Under the pieces are notes generated by a model. That model was not told the origin of the DNA, ran no database searches, and saw only the letters and a list, made by a program, of their open reading frames with translations. A program made the position numbers and the translations under genes. A DNA stretch of 64,000 nucleotides from JAAYDI01 sp052034005 (GTDB taxonomy: Bacteria; Planctomycetota; Planctomycetia; Pirellulales; Pirellulaceae): assembly GCA_052034005.1 (NCBI GenBank), contig JBPOJB010000043.1:1-64000 (forward strand). The letters run 5' to 3'. Positions within the stretch are counted from its first letter, which is position 1. Each line of letters begins with the position of its first letter. Shown here piece by piece: positions 1-8,637 of this stretch.

Positions 1-720
1 CCTGGTTTGGCCGGCGGCCGTTGGGAACGGGGGTTTGGGGGTGGGCGGCCCCCCCGGGCGCGGCCCGGTCTCCCGGCGCCGCAGCCCTGTGCTGTGATAC
101 AGCTGTCCCTTCGGGACGGAAGAGACCGCACCCTGGTCTGAGCGATCCTGGAGGGGGAAGGTGTCTGTTGCTGTTCGAACCACTGCACTACTCTGCCTTC
201 TTCCCTTCTGCACTCTGCACTCCTTGTTCTGCACTGTGCACTCGTTTTCTGCTCTTCTTCCTTCCCGCTTCTCCGCTCCCCGTTTTTCGGGACGGAAGAG
301 ACCGTCTTCGTGTCGCCGCTTGGCACGGCACAAGTCGTAGAGGGCCAGAGCAGGCATAAAGTCCACCACCAGACCCACCGTGAAGAGCCACAACATGCCT
401 GAGAAAGACCAGTTTGCCGTTTCCAGCCACGGAGCTCTGCCATTCGGTGACGAGACCTTGCCTGGGTACCGCGTCTCGGGAAACGAGGCCCAACGAATGC
501 CTCTATCGAGATGTTGGCCGATGAGGTACTCTCTCTCGGCTCTGAAGCCTGTTGTGGCCGAAGCGGTCACGGCTCGATCCAGGAACACAAGAGGCCAGCC
601 ATGCTCCTGGTAGAGAGGGACGGCTGTGAAAGCCCGTTGAGTGTCTATTGAATGTAGACTCGAAAGGGGCAAAAAAACGCGACTCGCGACGATTGCCGTT
701 AGTCCTTGGTGCGTCGGAAG
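1..720. other. Intergenic region without a supported gene
   Basis: I see no convincing protein gene here; the open frames are short and lack a good ribosome binding site. The stretch holds a pyrimidine-rich tract at about 180-285 with short irregular repeats of the form CTGCACT. It also holds two copies of a 19-base motif (TTCGGGACGGAAGAGACCG) at about 110-128 and 286-304. The first copy overlaps a small hairpin, GTCCC-TTC-GGGAC, at 105-117. A short GC stem followed by seven T (minus sense) near 671-688 is listed separately as the likely tRNA terminator. Confidence 0.5.
671..688 (-). terminator. Possible intrinsic terminator of the tRNA-Leu transcript
   Basis: Read on the minus strand, a CGCG-AGT-CGCG stem (678-688) is followed directly by seven T residues (677-671). 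It lies about 33 bases downstream of the tRNA 3' end. The stem is only 4 bp, so it is a weak terminator at best. Confidence 0.4.
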
Positions 721-805
<85 letters not shown>

Positions 806-960
806 TGGCCCTGACGGCGATACGGGCATTGAGCCCAAACCGGCGGGGCCGGTTCACCGATCGCACCCCAGTATGATGCGCCACCGGCCGCGAAGTTACA
901 AGGTGTTCCTCGCCGGGACCCCCGGAACGGTCGTGGACGCCGGTCCAGGGGAGGGCGGGC

Positions 961-2103
961 CTACAGGCCGACGACCGTCATGTTGTCGCGGTGGATCACC
1001 TCGTCGTAGGGGCGGTGGCCGAGCACCTGGGCGATCCGCTCCGAGCGCAGGCCTTGGATCCGCCGCACGTCCTCGGCGTTGTAGTTCGACAGCCCGCGGG
1101 CGATCTCGCGACCCTGCTGATCGACCAGCGTGACCAGGTCGCCTTTGCGGAACGAGCCGTCGACCTGGACGATCCCGGCTGCCAGCAGGCTGCGGCCCTG
1201 AGTCACGATCGCCGTGCGGGCCCCCGCGTCCACCACGATGCGCCCGCAGGGCTGGGCCGAGAAGCCGATCCAGCGTTTCCGCGGACTGATCGTCTTCCCG
1301 TGGGCCAGGACCAGCGTGCCGACCTCTTCGCCACGCAGGATCTGGCCCAGCACGCCGGCCCGTCGCCCGCTGGCGATGATCACGTTCTCGCCGGCCATCG
1401 TCGCGATCCGCGCGGCGTTGAGCTTGCTCGCCATGCCACCCTTGCTCAGACCCGAGCGCCGGTCACGCACATAGGACAGCACGGTCTCGTCCAGCTGCCT
1501 GACCGTCGGTATCAGCTGAGCGCCCGGCGCCGTGGGGTCGCCGTTGTACAGCCCTTCGACGTCGGAGAGGATGATCAACAGGGGCGCGCGGAGCAGGCTG
1601 GTGACCAGTGCCGCCAGTCGATCGTTGTCGCCGAAGGTGGCCACCAGTTCCTCGACCGCCACCGTGTCATTCTCGTTGATGATCGGCACGGCGTGGAACG
1701 CCAGCAGCGCCCGGATCGTATTGCGCACATTCAGGTAGCGCGTGCGGTCATCCACGTCATCCGCGGTGAGCAGCACTTGGGCGGCGGTGCGCCCGTGCTG
1801 GCGGAACACGCGGTCGTAGGCTTCGATCAAGCGGGCCTGCCCGACCGCGGCGACGGCCTGCAATTGGGCCACATCCTGCGGGCGCTGTTTGAGCCCCAGT
1901 TGGCTCATGCCGGCCCCCACCGCCCCCGAGCTGACCAGGACGACTTGCCGGCCGCCATCGAGGACCTGGCAGAGTTCTTCACCCAGCCGGGCGATGCGGG
2001 ATTCGTCGAGCGTGCCGTCTTCGTGGGTCAGCACGCGGGTGCCGACCTTGACGACGACGGTGTCCGTGGCGGTCGCGATTTCCTGGCGCAAGAGGTCGGT
2101 CAT
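961..2103 (-). CDS. proB: Glutamate 5-kinase
   Basis: It phosphorylates L-glutamate to glutamyl-5-phosphate, the first step of proline synthesis, in the cytoplasm. The protein is about 380 residues. An N-terminal amino-acid-kinase domain shows VVVKVGTRVLT near the start, VLVSSGAVGAGM, and the substrate-binding INENDTVAVEE, followed by GTGG-type elements such as SKGGMASKLNAA. The last ~90 residues form a PUA domain (RIVVDAGARTAIV onward), as in E. coli ProB. A longer reading from a TTG at 2136 is possible, but the ATG at 2103 gives the usual family N-terminus. It stands divergent from purF; no proA is seen in the window. Confidence 0.95.
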   Translation of the reverse strand: MTDLLRQEIATATDTVVVKVGTRVLTHEDGTLDESRIARLGEELCQVLDGGRQVVLVSSGAVGAGMSQLGLKQRPQDVAQLQAVAAVGQARLIEAYDRVFRQHGRTAAQVLLTADDVDDRTRYLNVRNTIRALLAFHAVPIINENDTVAVEELVATFGDNDRLAALVTSLLRAPLLIILSDVEGLYNGDPTAPGAQLIPTVRQLDETVLSYVRDRRSGLSKGGMASKLNAARIATMAGENVIIASGRRAGVLGQILRGEEVGTLVLAHGKTISPRKRWIGFSAQPCGRIVVDAGARTAIVTQGRSLLAAGIVQVDGSFRKGDLVTLVDQQGREIARGLSNYNAEDVRRIQGLRSERIAQVLGHRPYDEVIHRDNMTVVGL

Positions 2104-2236
2104 GGGGCGAGAACCCTGGTCCTGTGGATGCTTCAACCTGGCGCGGGGGGCCGGGCGCGCGCGCCGACCGGGAATGTAGCGTGTGGACCGCGAAGATAGA
2201 AGACGAGTCGCGTGAGAAAGGCGGAAATCGGCGCGG

Positions 2237-2265
2237 TTGAGGGCCCGCGGCCGGCCGCATACAAT
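2237..2265 (+). promoter_or_regulatory. Sigma-70-type promoter for purF
   Basis: TTGAGG (2237-2242) and TACAAT (2260-2265) are separated by exactly 17 bases, so transcription would begin near 2272. That is about 30 bases before the ATG at 2303 and argues against any purF start upstream of it. Confidence 0.65.
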
Positions 2266-2302
2266 GCAAGGGTCGCCGGTCGGGACAGAGAGACTCCTGG
2301 AT

Positions 2303-3892
2303 ATGAGCGAAATGCACGACGAGTGCGGCGTGGCCGCGATCTACCACCTGCCGGGCAACGAGGTCAGTCCGTTGTGCGGGGAGTGCCAGCCCTGGGAGAT
2401 CTCGCGCCTGCTGCCGCGCATGCTGTTGGACATCCAGAACCGGGGCCAGCTGGCGGCCGGCATGACGAGCTACAACCCGGCCCGCAACCAGCTGATCGAC
2501 ACGCACAAGGACGTCGGGTCGGTCAACGAGGTGTTCCGGCTGTCGCACCTGGGCAAGTGCGAATCGCTGATGCGGGAATATGCGGGCATGGCGGCCATCG
2601 GGCATGTGCGGTACGCGACCTGCGGCCGGGACGACCGCAGTTACGCGCAGCCGTTCGAGCGGCACCATCTGCGGAAACACAAGTGGTTCAGCTTCGCTTT
2701 CAACGGGCAACTGGCCAACTATGCGGCGCTCCGCGACCGACTGCTGGCCGACGGCGACCACCACTTGGCGCGGGAGACCGACACCGAGATCATCATGCAC
2801 GAACTGAGCGGCGAGCTGTCGTACGACACCAAGCCGCCGTTGGTGGAGGTGATGGGCCACATCAGTCGGCGTTTTGACGGCGCGTTCAGCCTGGTGTTCC
2901 TCAACGCGTGCGGGGACATGATGGTGGCCCGCGACCCGCTGGGCATCAAGCCGCTGTGCTATGCCAAGGAGGGGCCGCTCTTTGCCGCGGCCAGCGAGAG
3001 CGTGGCGCTGTTGAACCTGGGCTTCCGGCCGGAGAGTATCCGGCCGTTGCCGCCCGGCCAGCTCGTCTCGATCGTCAATGGCGAGTTCCGCCTGGAGACG
3101 TTCGCGCCGTCTCCGCGCCAGGCGCACTGCTTCTTCGAATGGATCTACTTCGCCAACGTGGCCAGCACGCTGGACGGCCGCAGCGTCTACCTCGCGCGCA
3201 CGGCGCTGGGCGTCGAACTGGCGCGGCTGGAGCAGCGGGACGGCCGGGTCCCGCTGGACGACGGCGGGACGATCGTGGTGCCGGTGCCGGATACGAGCAA
3301 GGCGGCGGCCGACGCCATGGCATTCGAGCTCGGCGTGCCCGCGCGCGAAGGCCTGATCCGCAACCGCTATTCCGGGCGGACGTTCATCGAGGGGCGTGAG
3401 GACCGGAAGAAGAAGGCGGAGGCCAAGTACACGCCGCTCCGCGAAGTGCTGGAGGACAAACGCGTGTTCCTGGTCGAGGACTCGATCGTCCGCTCGACCA
3501 CGATGAAAGTGCTGCTCAACCGCATCAGGACGCTCGGCGGAGCCCGCGAGATCCATGTGCGCGTGGCCTGCCCGCCGATCATCGCGCCCTGCTTCTACGG
3601 GATCGACATGTCGCGGATCTCCGAACTGTTCGCGCCCCGGTTCCTCGACCAGCGGCGGACGTTGACGGAGGAGGACCAGGCGCGGATGGCCGCGGAGCTG
3701 GGCTGCGACTCGCTCCGCTACCTGCCGGTGGAGGCCGTGGCCCGCGCGATCCGCTGCCCGGCCGACATCCTGTGCCAGGCGTGCATTACGGGCGATTACC
3801 CCACGTCCTGCGGCCAGGAGCTGTATCACATCGCGCTGGAGAACGCGCAGGAACAGCAGCTGGTGGCCGGCCGGCGCACCTACGAGCCGTAG
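2303..3892 (+). CDS. purF: Amidophosphoribosyltransferase
   Basis: It transfers the glutamine amide to PRPP to make phosphoribosylamine, the first committed step of purine synthesis. At about 529 residues it is slightly longer than usual. An N-terminal Ntn glutaminase domain begins MSEMHDECGVAAIY, with the catalytic Cys preceded by a short propeptide. HVRYATCG and FAFNGQLANY are also typical. The C-terminal phosphoribosyltransferase domain carries the PRPP-binding loop VFLVEDSIVRSTTM. The tail (CPADILCQACITGDYP) has paired cysteines like those that hold an Fe-S cluster in Bacillus-type PurF. The start at 2303 was chosen because the promoter lies just upstream and the nucleophile Cys is then near the N-terminus. 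It overlaps trmB convergently by 13 bases. Confidence 0.9.
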   Translation: MSEMHDECGVAAIYHLPGNEVSPLCGECQPWEISRLLPRMLLDIQNRGQLAAGMTSYNPARNQLIDTHKDVGSVNEVFRLSHLGKCESLMREYAGMAAIGHVRYATCGRDDRSYAQPFERHHLRKHKWFSFAFNGQLANYAALRDRLLADGDHHLARETDTEIIMHELSGELSYDTKPPLVEVMGHISRRFDGAFSLVFLNACGDMMVARDPLGIKPLCYAKEGPLFAAASESVALLNLGFRPESIRPLPPGQLVSIVNGEFRLETFAPSPRQAHCFFEWIYFANVASTLDGRSVYLARTALGVELARLEQRDGRVPLDDGGTIVVPVPDTSKAAADAMAFELGVPAREGLIRNRYSGRTFIEGREDRKKKAEAKYTPLREVLEDKRVFLVEDSIVRSTTMKVLLNRIRTLGGAREIHVRVACPPIIAPCFYGIDMSRISELFAPRFLDQRRTLTEEDQARMAAELGCDSLRYLPVEAVARAIRCPADILCQACITGDYPTSCGQELYHIALENAQEQQLVAGRRTYEP

Positions 3893-4539
3893 CCGGCCGA
3901 TCCCTTGCGGAACTCGCACCGGCAGACGGGCACCGCGTGCAGGCGCATGCGGCGCTCGAAGTGCGTCTGATAGTCCAGATCATGCTCGCTCGGCCGCTCG
4001 GCCGGGATCACCGGGCCCTCCAGACGCGTCGCGTGCCCGATCAGCTCCAACGTCGTCTCGTAGTACTCCGTCACGTCGGTCCAGAAGTGCAGCGTGCCGC
4101 CTACCCGCAGCACGCGCTCGACGTCGCGCAGGAACTCCACGCGCATCAACCGTCGCTTGCGGTGACGCCGCTTCCACCAGGGGTCGGGGAAGTACACGTG
4201 CACCGCCTCGACCGATTGGTCGGAGAGCCGGTCGCGGAAGATCCGCACCGCGTCCCCGTGGACCACCTTGCCATTGGGGCGGGCCAGACGCGCAAGCCGC
4301 GCGGCGGCGAAACGGGCGTACTTGGCGGCAATCTCGATCCCCAGGAAGTCGTGCGCCGGCAGCGCCGTCGTGGCGTGCACCAGGAACAGGCCCTTGCCCG
4401 ACCCGACCTCCACCTGCACGGGAGCCGCCCGCCCGAAAAGCCGCTCGGCGCTCCACGGCACCGGCAGCGCCTCCTCCGCCACCAGATGGCGGCTCACGTC
4501 GAGATGCGGATCGATTCTCGGAAGCGCGCGACGGCCCAT
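3880..4539 (-). CDS. trmB: tRNA (guanine-N7-)-methyltransferase
   Basis: It methylates G46 in the tRNA variable loop using S-adenosylmethionine. The protein is about 219 residues, normal for the family. The SAM-binding motif VEVGSGKGLFLV is followed by FLGIEIAAKYA, and then by the TrmB signature VYFPDPWWKRRHRKRRL, which provides the catalytic Asp and the basic tRNA-binding patch. The ATG at 4539 lies one base after the stop of the dehydratase gene upstream, so the two are probably translated together. Confidence 0.93.
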   Translation of the reverse strand: MGRRALPRIDPHLDVSRHLVAEEALPVPWSAERLFGRAAPVQVEVGSGKGLFLVHATTALPAHDFLGIEIAAKYARFAAARLARLARPNGKVVHGDAVRIFRDRLSDQSVEAVHVYFPDPWWKRRHRKRRLMRVEFLRDVERVLRVGGTLHFWTDVTEYYETTLELIGHATRLEGPVIPAERPSEHDLDYQTHFERRMRLHAVPVCRCEFRKGSAGYGS

Positions 4540-4540
4540 G

Positions 4541-5074
4541 CTATTGACGGTCGGAGTCGGGCGAAAGTGAATCGACGGGGATCGGGATCCCCTTGATGAT
4601 CCCCTCCACCGCAATCCGGTCGCCTACGATGCCCTGGAACTGCGAGATGATCATGCGGCCTTTCCGCGCTTTGAGCAGTCGGCTGATCAGGATCAGTCGA
4701 TCGCCCGGCACGACCGGGTCCCGGAACCGGACCTCCTCGAGCCCTCCGAAGCCGATCATGCTCGAGCCCAGCAGGTCGTACTTGTGGGCGAAATAGGCAC
4801 AGATCTGGGCCGCGGCCTCCAACATGATCACCCCGGGCATCAGCGGCATGTTCGGCATGTGCCCGCGCACCCAGAACTCCTCATTCGTCACATCCTTGTA
4901 ACCGACACACACCGCCTCCTCGAGGCTCTCGTAGGCGATCGCCGTGATCTGCTCCATCTCGTAGCGCTGAGGGTTGTAGCGCCGGATCTCCTCGACATCC
5001 GCCACCGGGTGGTTGAAGTCAATCTTGGAAATATCATAGAGCAACGTTTTGGACGCCACGATCGAATCCCTCAA
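4541..5074 (-). CDS. fabZ: 3-hydroxyacyl-ACP dehydratase, FabZ type
   Basis: The protein is a hot-dog-fold dehydratase of fatty acid elongation, about 177 residues. The central-helix motif GHMPNMPLMPGVIMLEAAAQ matches the FabZ/FabA signature (HFPxxPxxPG) with the catalytic His and the downstream acidic residue. The opening MRDSIVASKTLLYDI starts from a TTG preceded by GAAGAGAA; a GTG three codons after the Arg-Asp is an alternative. The N-terminus is longer than in E. coli FabZ, so an acyl-ACP dehydratase with another role, such as lipid A or a specialised lipid, cannot be excluded. It is followed immediately by trmB. Confidence 0.85.
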   Translation of the reverse strand: MRDSIVASKTLLYDISKIDFNHPVADVEEIRRYNPQRYEMEQITAIAYESLEEAVCVGYKDVTNEEFWVRGHMPNMPLMPGVIMLEAAAQICAYFAHKYDLLGSSMIGFGGLEEVRFRDPVVPGDRLILISRLLKARKGRMIISQFQGIVGDRIAVEGIIKGIPIPVDSLSPDSDRQ

Positions 5075-5167
5075 TGTTCTCTTCGCAACCGCATACCAGG
5101 ATCGCGCCGGTGCCGGAGCGCTGCCCCCGTGACTCCCGGCCCGCGCGCCGTCAGGTGGGAATCCGCC

Positions 5168-5266
5168 TCAGGTGCGGACCTTGCGCCGCTTGGCGCGCTT
5201 GGCTTGAGCATTGGCCGGTCGGCGGCCATGGTTGGCTTTCTTGATCTTGTGCTGAGGCTTCGCCAT
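5168..5266 (-). CDS. Small, very basic protein (32 aa)
   Basis: A 32-residue frame starts at an ATG preceded by GGAGCG at good spacing. It encodes a protein in which 15 of 32 residues are Lys or Arg. The C-terminal half runs HGRRPANAQAKRAKRRKVRT. It lies 49 bases after trpD on the same strand and could be cotranscribed with it. The composition suggests an RNA-binding or ribosome-associated peptide, comparable in size and charge to the small ribosomal protein THX, but I do not see a specific THX signature. Function is unknown. Its reality rests on the ribosome binding site, the biased composition and the otherwise empty gap. Confidence 0.65.
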   Translation of the reverse strand: MAKPQHKIKKANHGRRPANAQAKRAKRRKVRT

Positions 5267-5315
5267 ACATATCGCTCCGTACTGCGTGGTCAAGGGCTGG
5301 AGAATGTCACGGCCG

Positions 5316-6365
5316 TCAGGGTACCAGTTCCGGCCCGTTTGGTGAAGGCTGGCCTCCGGTTTGGCTCAACGCGGCCAGGTCGGCCAGCAGGCGGCGGGTT
5401 GCGCCCGAGTCGATGGCCGCACCTGCAGCCTGGGCCCCGGTGAGCAAGGTCGGTACCCGGCCCGCCACCCACAAGGCGGCGGCCGAATTGATCACCACCA
5501 TATCGCGGGCCGTGCCCCGAGCCCCGGACAGGACCTCCCGGATCATCAAAGCGCTCTGGGCCGGACCGTCTACCCGAATCTCCTCCAACGTGGACTCGCG
5601 CAACCCGAAATCGCGCGGCGCCCAGGTCATCGGCTCGATCGACCCGCCCTGGACCAGTAGCACGTGCGTGGGGCCGTTAAGCGTCACTTCGTCCAGAGCG
5701 TCCGAACCGGTCACGACGGCTGCGCGCTGAGTGCCCAACAACTGCAGGGCGGCCGCCAGCCGTTCCCGGTGGGCCCGACGCCCCACACCCAGGAGCTGGA
5801 AGGGCGCCGAAGCCGGGTTGCACAGCGGACCCAGCAGATTGAAGATCGTGGGACAGGCCAGCTTGCGGCGCACGGCAGCCACGTGCCGCATGGACGGATG
5901 CAGCAACGGCGCGAAACAGAAACAGATGCCCAACTGATCCAGGCACCGCCGGACCGTGGCCAGGTCCGCCTCGATGTTCACCCCTAACGCCGCCAAGGCG
6001 TCCGCCGACCCCGACTTGCTCGTTACACTGCGATTGCCATGCTTGGCCACCGCCACCCCGGCCGCCGCGGTGACCAGCGCCGCCGCCGTGCTGATGTTGA
6101 ACGTGCCCGAGCAGTCGCCGCCCGTGCCACACGTGTCGATCAGCACCGAGTGCCGCGAGCGGATCGGGGTCATGTGTCGACGCAACGCGGCCGCCGCGCC
6201 GGCCACCTCCTCGACACTCTCACCTTTCTCGTGCAGCGCCGTCAGGAACCGACCGATCAGCGCCTCATCGCAGGCGCCCTGCATGACCAGATCCATCACG
6301 GCCGACATCTCGGCCATCGACAGATCCGTTCCGGCCGCCACGCGCTCAATGCTCTGACGAATCAT
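5316..6365 (-). CDS. trpD: Anthranilate phosphoribosyltransferase
   Basis: It attaches phosphoribosyl from PRPP to anthranilate, the second step of tryptophan synthesis. At about 349 residues it has full family length. The glycine-rich PRPP loop is DTCGTGGDCSGTFNIST and the KHGNRSVTSKSGSAD segment is characteristic. GPLCNPASAPFQLLGVG and a C-terminal acidic Mg-binding region (GSDALDEVTL) are present. The ATG at 6365 gives the standard helical N-terminal domain (IERVAAGTDLSMAEM). No other trp gene is in the window. Confidence 0.95.
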   Translation of the reverse strand: MIRQSIERVAAGTDLSMAEMSAVMDLVMQGACDEALIGRFLTALHEKGESVEEVAGAAAALRRHMTPIRSRHSVLIDTCGTGGDCSGTFNISTAAALVTAAAGVAVAKHGNRSVTSKSGSADALAALGVNIEADLATVRRCLDQLGICFCFAPLLHPSMRHVAAVRRKLACPTIFNLLGPLCNPASAPFQLLGVGRRAHRERLAAALQLLGTQRAAVVTGSDALDEVTLNGPTHVLLVQGGSIEPMTWAPRDFGLRESTLEEIRVDGPAQSALMIREVLSGARGTARDMVVINSAAALWVAGRVPTLLTGAQAAGAAIDSGATRRLLADLAALSQTGGQPSPNGPELVP

Positions 6366-6428
6366 GACCCCGTAGTCCTCCGCGGGGGATTCTAGCACAT
6401 ATCGACGACCCCGCACCCGCTCTGTGTC

Positions 6429-6457
6429 TTGTTTGGGCCGGTGGGAGGCGGTACAAT
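6429..6457 (+). promoter_or_regulatory. Sigma-70-type promoter for the nucleoside hydrolase gene
   Basis: TTGTTT (6429-6434) and TACAAT (6452-6457) are 17 bases apart in the divergent gap between trpD and the gene starting at 6524. Transcription would start near 6464. Confidence 0.6.
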
Positions 6458-6523
6458 CGCCGACGCAACCCGTACTGAAGGGTGGTGCGAACCGGTGATC
6501 CGTGGTAAGCGGAAGGCGAGGGC

Positions 6524-7474
6524 ATGGCCAGGAAGGTGATCATCGATTGCGATCCGGGCATCGACGATGCGATCGCCATTTCCATGGCGCTGTTCGATTC
6601 CCGCGTGGAGGTGGTGGCGGTGACCGCCACGGCGGGCAATGTGCCGGCGGAGCAGGCGAGCCGGAACGTACAGGCGGTCATCGAGCGGTTGGATCCGCCC
6701 CGTATTCCGCGTGTGGGTGCGGCCTCGTTCGCGGAGACCTCTGCGGGGATCGATAACCGGCTGGTGCATGGCGATGACGGGTTGGGGAACCAGGGGTTTG
6801 TCGCGTCACGGCTGCACCATCAGCACCCTTCGGAGAAGTTGATTTGCGATGCGGTCCGAGCCGATCCGCACAACGTGACGCTGGTCTGCCTGGGCCCGTT
6901 GACGAACATCGCACGTGCCTTCCAGCGTGACCCGGAACTGCCGGTGTTGGTGGATCGCCTGGTGATCTCGGGGGGCTGTGTGGACGGGATCGGCAACGTG
7001 ACGGCCGCCGCCGAGTACAACATGTTTTTCGACGCGTCCAGCGCGCGGACCGTGTTCCGGTCGCCGGTGACCAAGGTACTGGTCCCCTTGGACGTGACGC
7101 GGACGGTCAAGCTGACGTTGGATTTTCTGAACAAGCTGCCTCCGGAGACGACCCGCACCGGGGCATTCTTGCGCCAGATCCTGCCGTTCGTCTTCCGGGC
7201 CTACCATCAACATCTGGGCCAGGAGAGCATTCTGTTGCACGACGCGGTGACCATGGCGTTCGTGCTGGAGCCGACGCTGTTCGAATGTGTCGAGATGTCA
7301 GGCGACGTGGAGACGCGGGGGGAACTGACGATGGGGACCACCGTGTTCGACCGGCGCTACAACCCTCAGTGGCGGCCGAATATGGACGTGGCCCGCCGCA
7401 CGGATCCGGAAACGGTAGTCGGCCGCATACTCGACGCGCTGGCGTCTGCCGGCGAGGGAACCCGGGAGGGTTGA
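6524..7474 (+). CDS. Inosine-uridine-preferring nucleoside hydrolase family protein
   Basis: A ribonucleoside N-glycosidase of the IUNH fold, about 316 residues. The N-terminal calcium-binding motif VIIDCDPGIDDAIAI is intact. Further family elements are AVTATAGN, LVCLGPLTNIARAF, a central SGG segment, AEYNMFFD and the C-terminal HDAVTMAFV aspartate. It should release ribose from nucleosides for salvage. The preferred base cannot be read from the sequence. The gene ends 12 bases from the convergent protease gene. Confidence 0.9.
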   Translation: MARKVIIDCDPGIDDAIAISMALFDSRVEVVAVTATAGNVPAEQASRNVQAVIERLDPPRIPRVGAASFAETSAGIDNRLVHGDDGLGNQGFVASRLHHQHPSEKLICDAVRADPHNVTLVCLGPLTNIARAFQRDPELPVLVDRLVISGGCVDGIGNVTAAAEYNMFFDASSARTVFRSPVTKVLVPLDVTRTVKLTLDFLNKLPPETTRTGAFLRQILPFVFRAYHQHLGQESILLHDAVTMAFVLEPTLFECVEMSGDVETRGELTMGTTVFDRRYNPQWRPNMDVARRTDPETVVGRILDALASAGEGTREG

Positions 7475-7486
7475 CGTGGGTTGGTC

Positions 7487-8617
7487 CTATTTGGGGGCTC
7501 CGACCCGAGCCTTGAGCTCGAGGGTCTTCCCGTCGCGCAGGACGATCAAGAGCACTTCCTTATTGAGCGGCGTGAGCTTCACCTGGTTGACCAGGTGATC
7601 GTCGTTTTCGATCCGGATGCCGTCGAACGACAGGATGATGTCGCCGATCCGGATGCCCACGCTCTCGGCCGCCGTGTCGGGCGTGATATTGTTGACGCGC
7701 GCGCCGATCCGCCGTGGCAGGCCGAGTCGGCGGGCCGTGGCATCGTCGTACTGGGAATCGAGTTGCACGCCGAGGATTGCGCGCACCACGCTCCCCTGGT
7801 CGATCAGCTGCCGGGCGACAAGCATGGCGATGTTGATCGGGATCGTGAACCCGATCCCCTCGTTGCCGCCCGAATTGCTGGCGATGGCCGTATTGATCCC
7901 GATCACTTCGCCGCGCAGGTTCAACAGCGGCCCGCCGCTGTTGCCGGGGTTGATGGCCGCATCGGTTTGGAAGAAGTCCTGGTAGCGGACGCCTTCGACA
8001 CCCAACTGGAGATCGCGGCGGCCCTTGGCGCTGATGATCCCGTAGGTGACGCTGTGGCTGAGCCCGAACGGGCTGCCGACCGCCAGCACGAAATCGCCGA
8101 TCTCCACGGTGCTGCTGTCCCCCATGCGGGCAGGCAGTAGCTGCTGCGAGTCGACTGCCATGACGGCCACATCCGTTTCGACATCGGCCCAGACGCGGGT
8201 CGGGAAGATCTCCTGGCCGGACGCCAGGCGGATGTGGATATTGTCCAGCGTGGCGTGTTTGATCACATGTCGGTTGGTGAGCACGTAGTTGCGGCCGCCG
8301 TACTCGACGATCACGCCCGACCCGGCCTCTTCGACCGTCTTGCGGCCGAACCCGTCGTTGGGCTTCTTCGCATCGATATGAACCACGGTCGGCTCGGCCA
8401 GCTGGATGACCTTTTTGAGCACGTTGCCTTGGCGTTCCAGCGCGGCCACATCCTGGGCCACTTCGCTGTAGAGCCGATCGCGGTCCTCTTTGGTCAGTTG
8501 GGCGGTCAGCGAGAACTGCCCGTTGGCATTCCGGGCGACCAGTGCCAGCAGCAGTGTAAGGCCCAGCCACAGGCAGGAGGGCCGCCCGATCGGCATGTGC
8601 ATCTGGGAAGCTGCCAT
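7487..8617 (-). CDS. HtrA/Deg-type periplasmic serine protease with one PDZ domain
   Basis: A trypsin-like protease of about 376 residues. An N-terminal hydrophobic segment (residues ~14-30, ending ARNANGQF) is a likely signal peptide. The catalytic triad is visible as His117 (TNRHVIKH), Asp149 (VETDVAVM) and Ser227 (INPGNSGGP). One PDZ domain occupies about 270-376, with GVRIGDIILSFDGIRIEN-like core residues. It is expected to degrade or chaperone misfolded envelope proteins. The ATG at 8617 is preceded by GGGAA. The gene follows the DksA-like gene by 20 bases on the same strand, so both may share one transcript. Confidence 0.88.
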   Translation of the reverse strand: MAASQMHMPIGRPSCLWLGLTLLLALVARNANGQFSLTAQLTKEDRDRLYSEVAQDVAALERQGNVLKKVIQLAEPTVVHIDAKKPNDGFGRKTVEEAGSGVIVEYGGRNYVLTNRHVIKHATLDNIHIRLASGQEIFPTRVWADVETDVAVMAVDSQQLLPARMGDSSTVEIGDFVLAVGSPFGLSHSVTYGIISAKGRRDLQLGVEGVRYQDFFQTDAAINPGNSGGPLLNLRGEVIGINTAIASNSGGNEGIGFTIPINIAMLVARQLIDQGSVVRAILGVQLDSQYDDATARRLGLPRRIGARVNNITPDTAAESVGIRIGDIILSFDGIRIENDDHLVNQVKLTPLNKEVLLIVLRDGKTLELKARVGAPK

Positions 8618-8637
8618 CCGTCGTGATTCCCTTGCGA

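Noticed and set aside
1979..3919. A 646-codon open frame antisense to purF
   Set aside because: Low-complexity His/Arg/Ala-rich translation and no ribosome binding site; purF on the other strand is unambiguous and has its own promoter.
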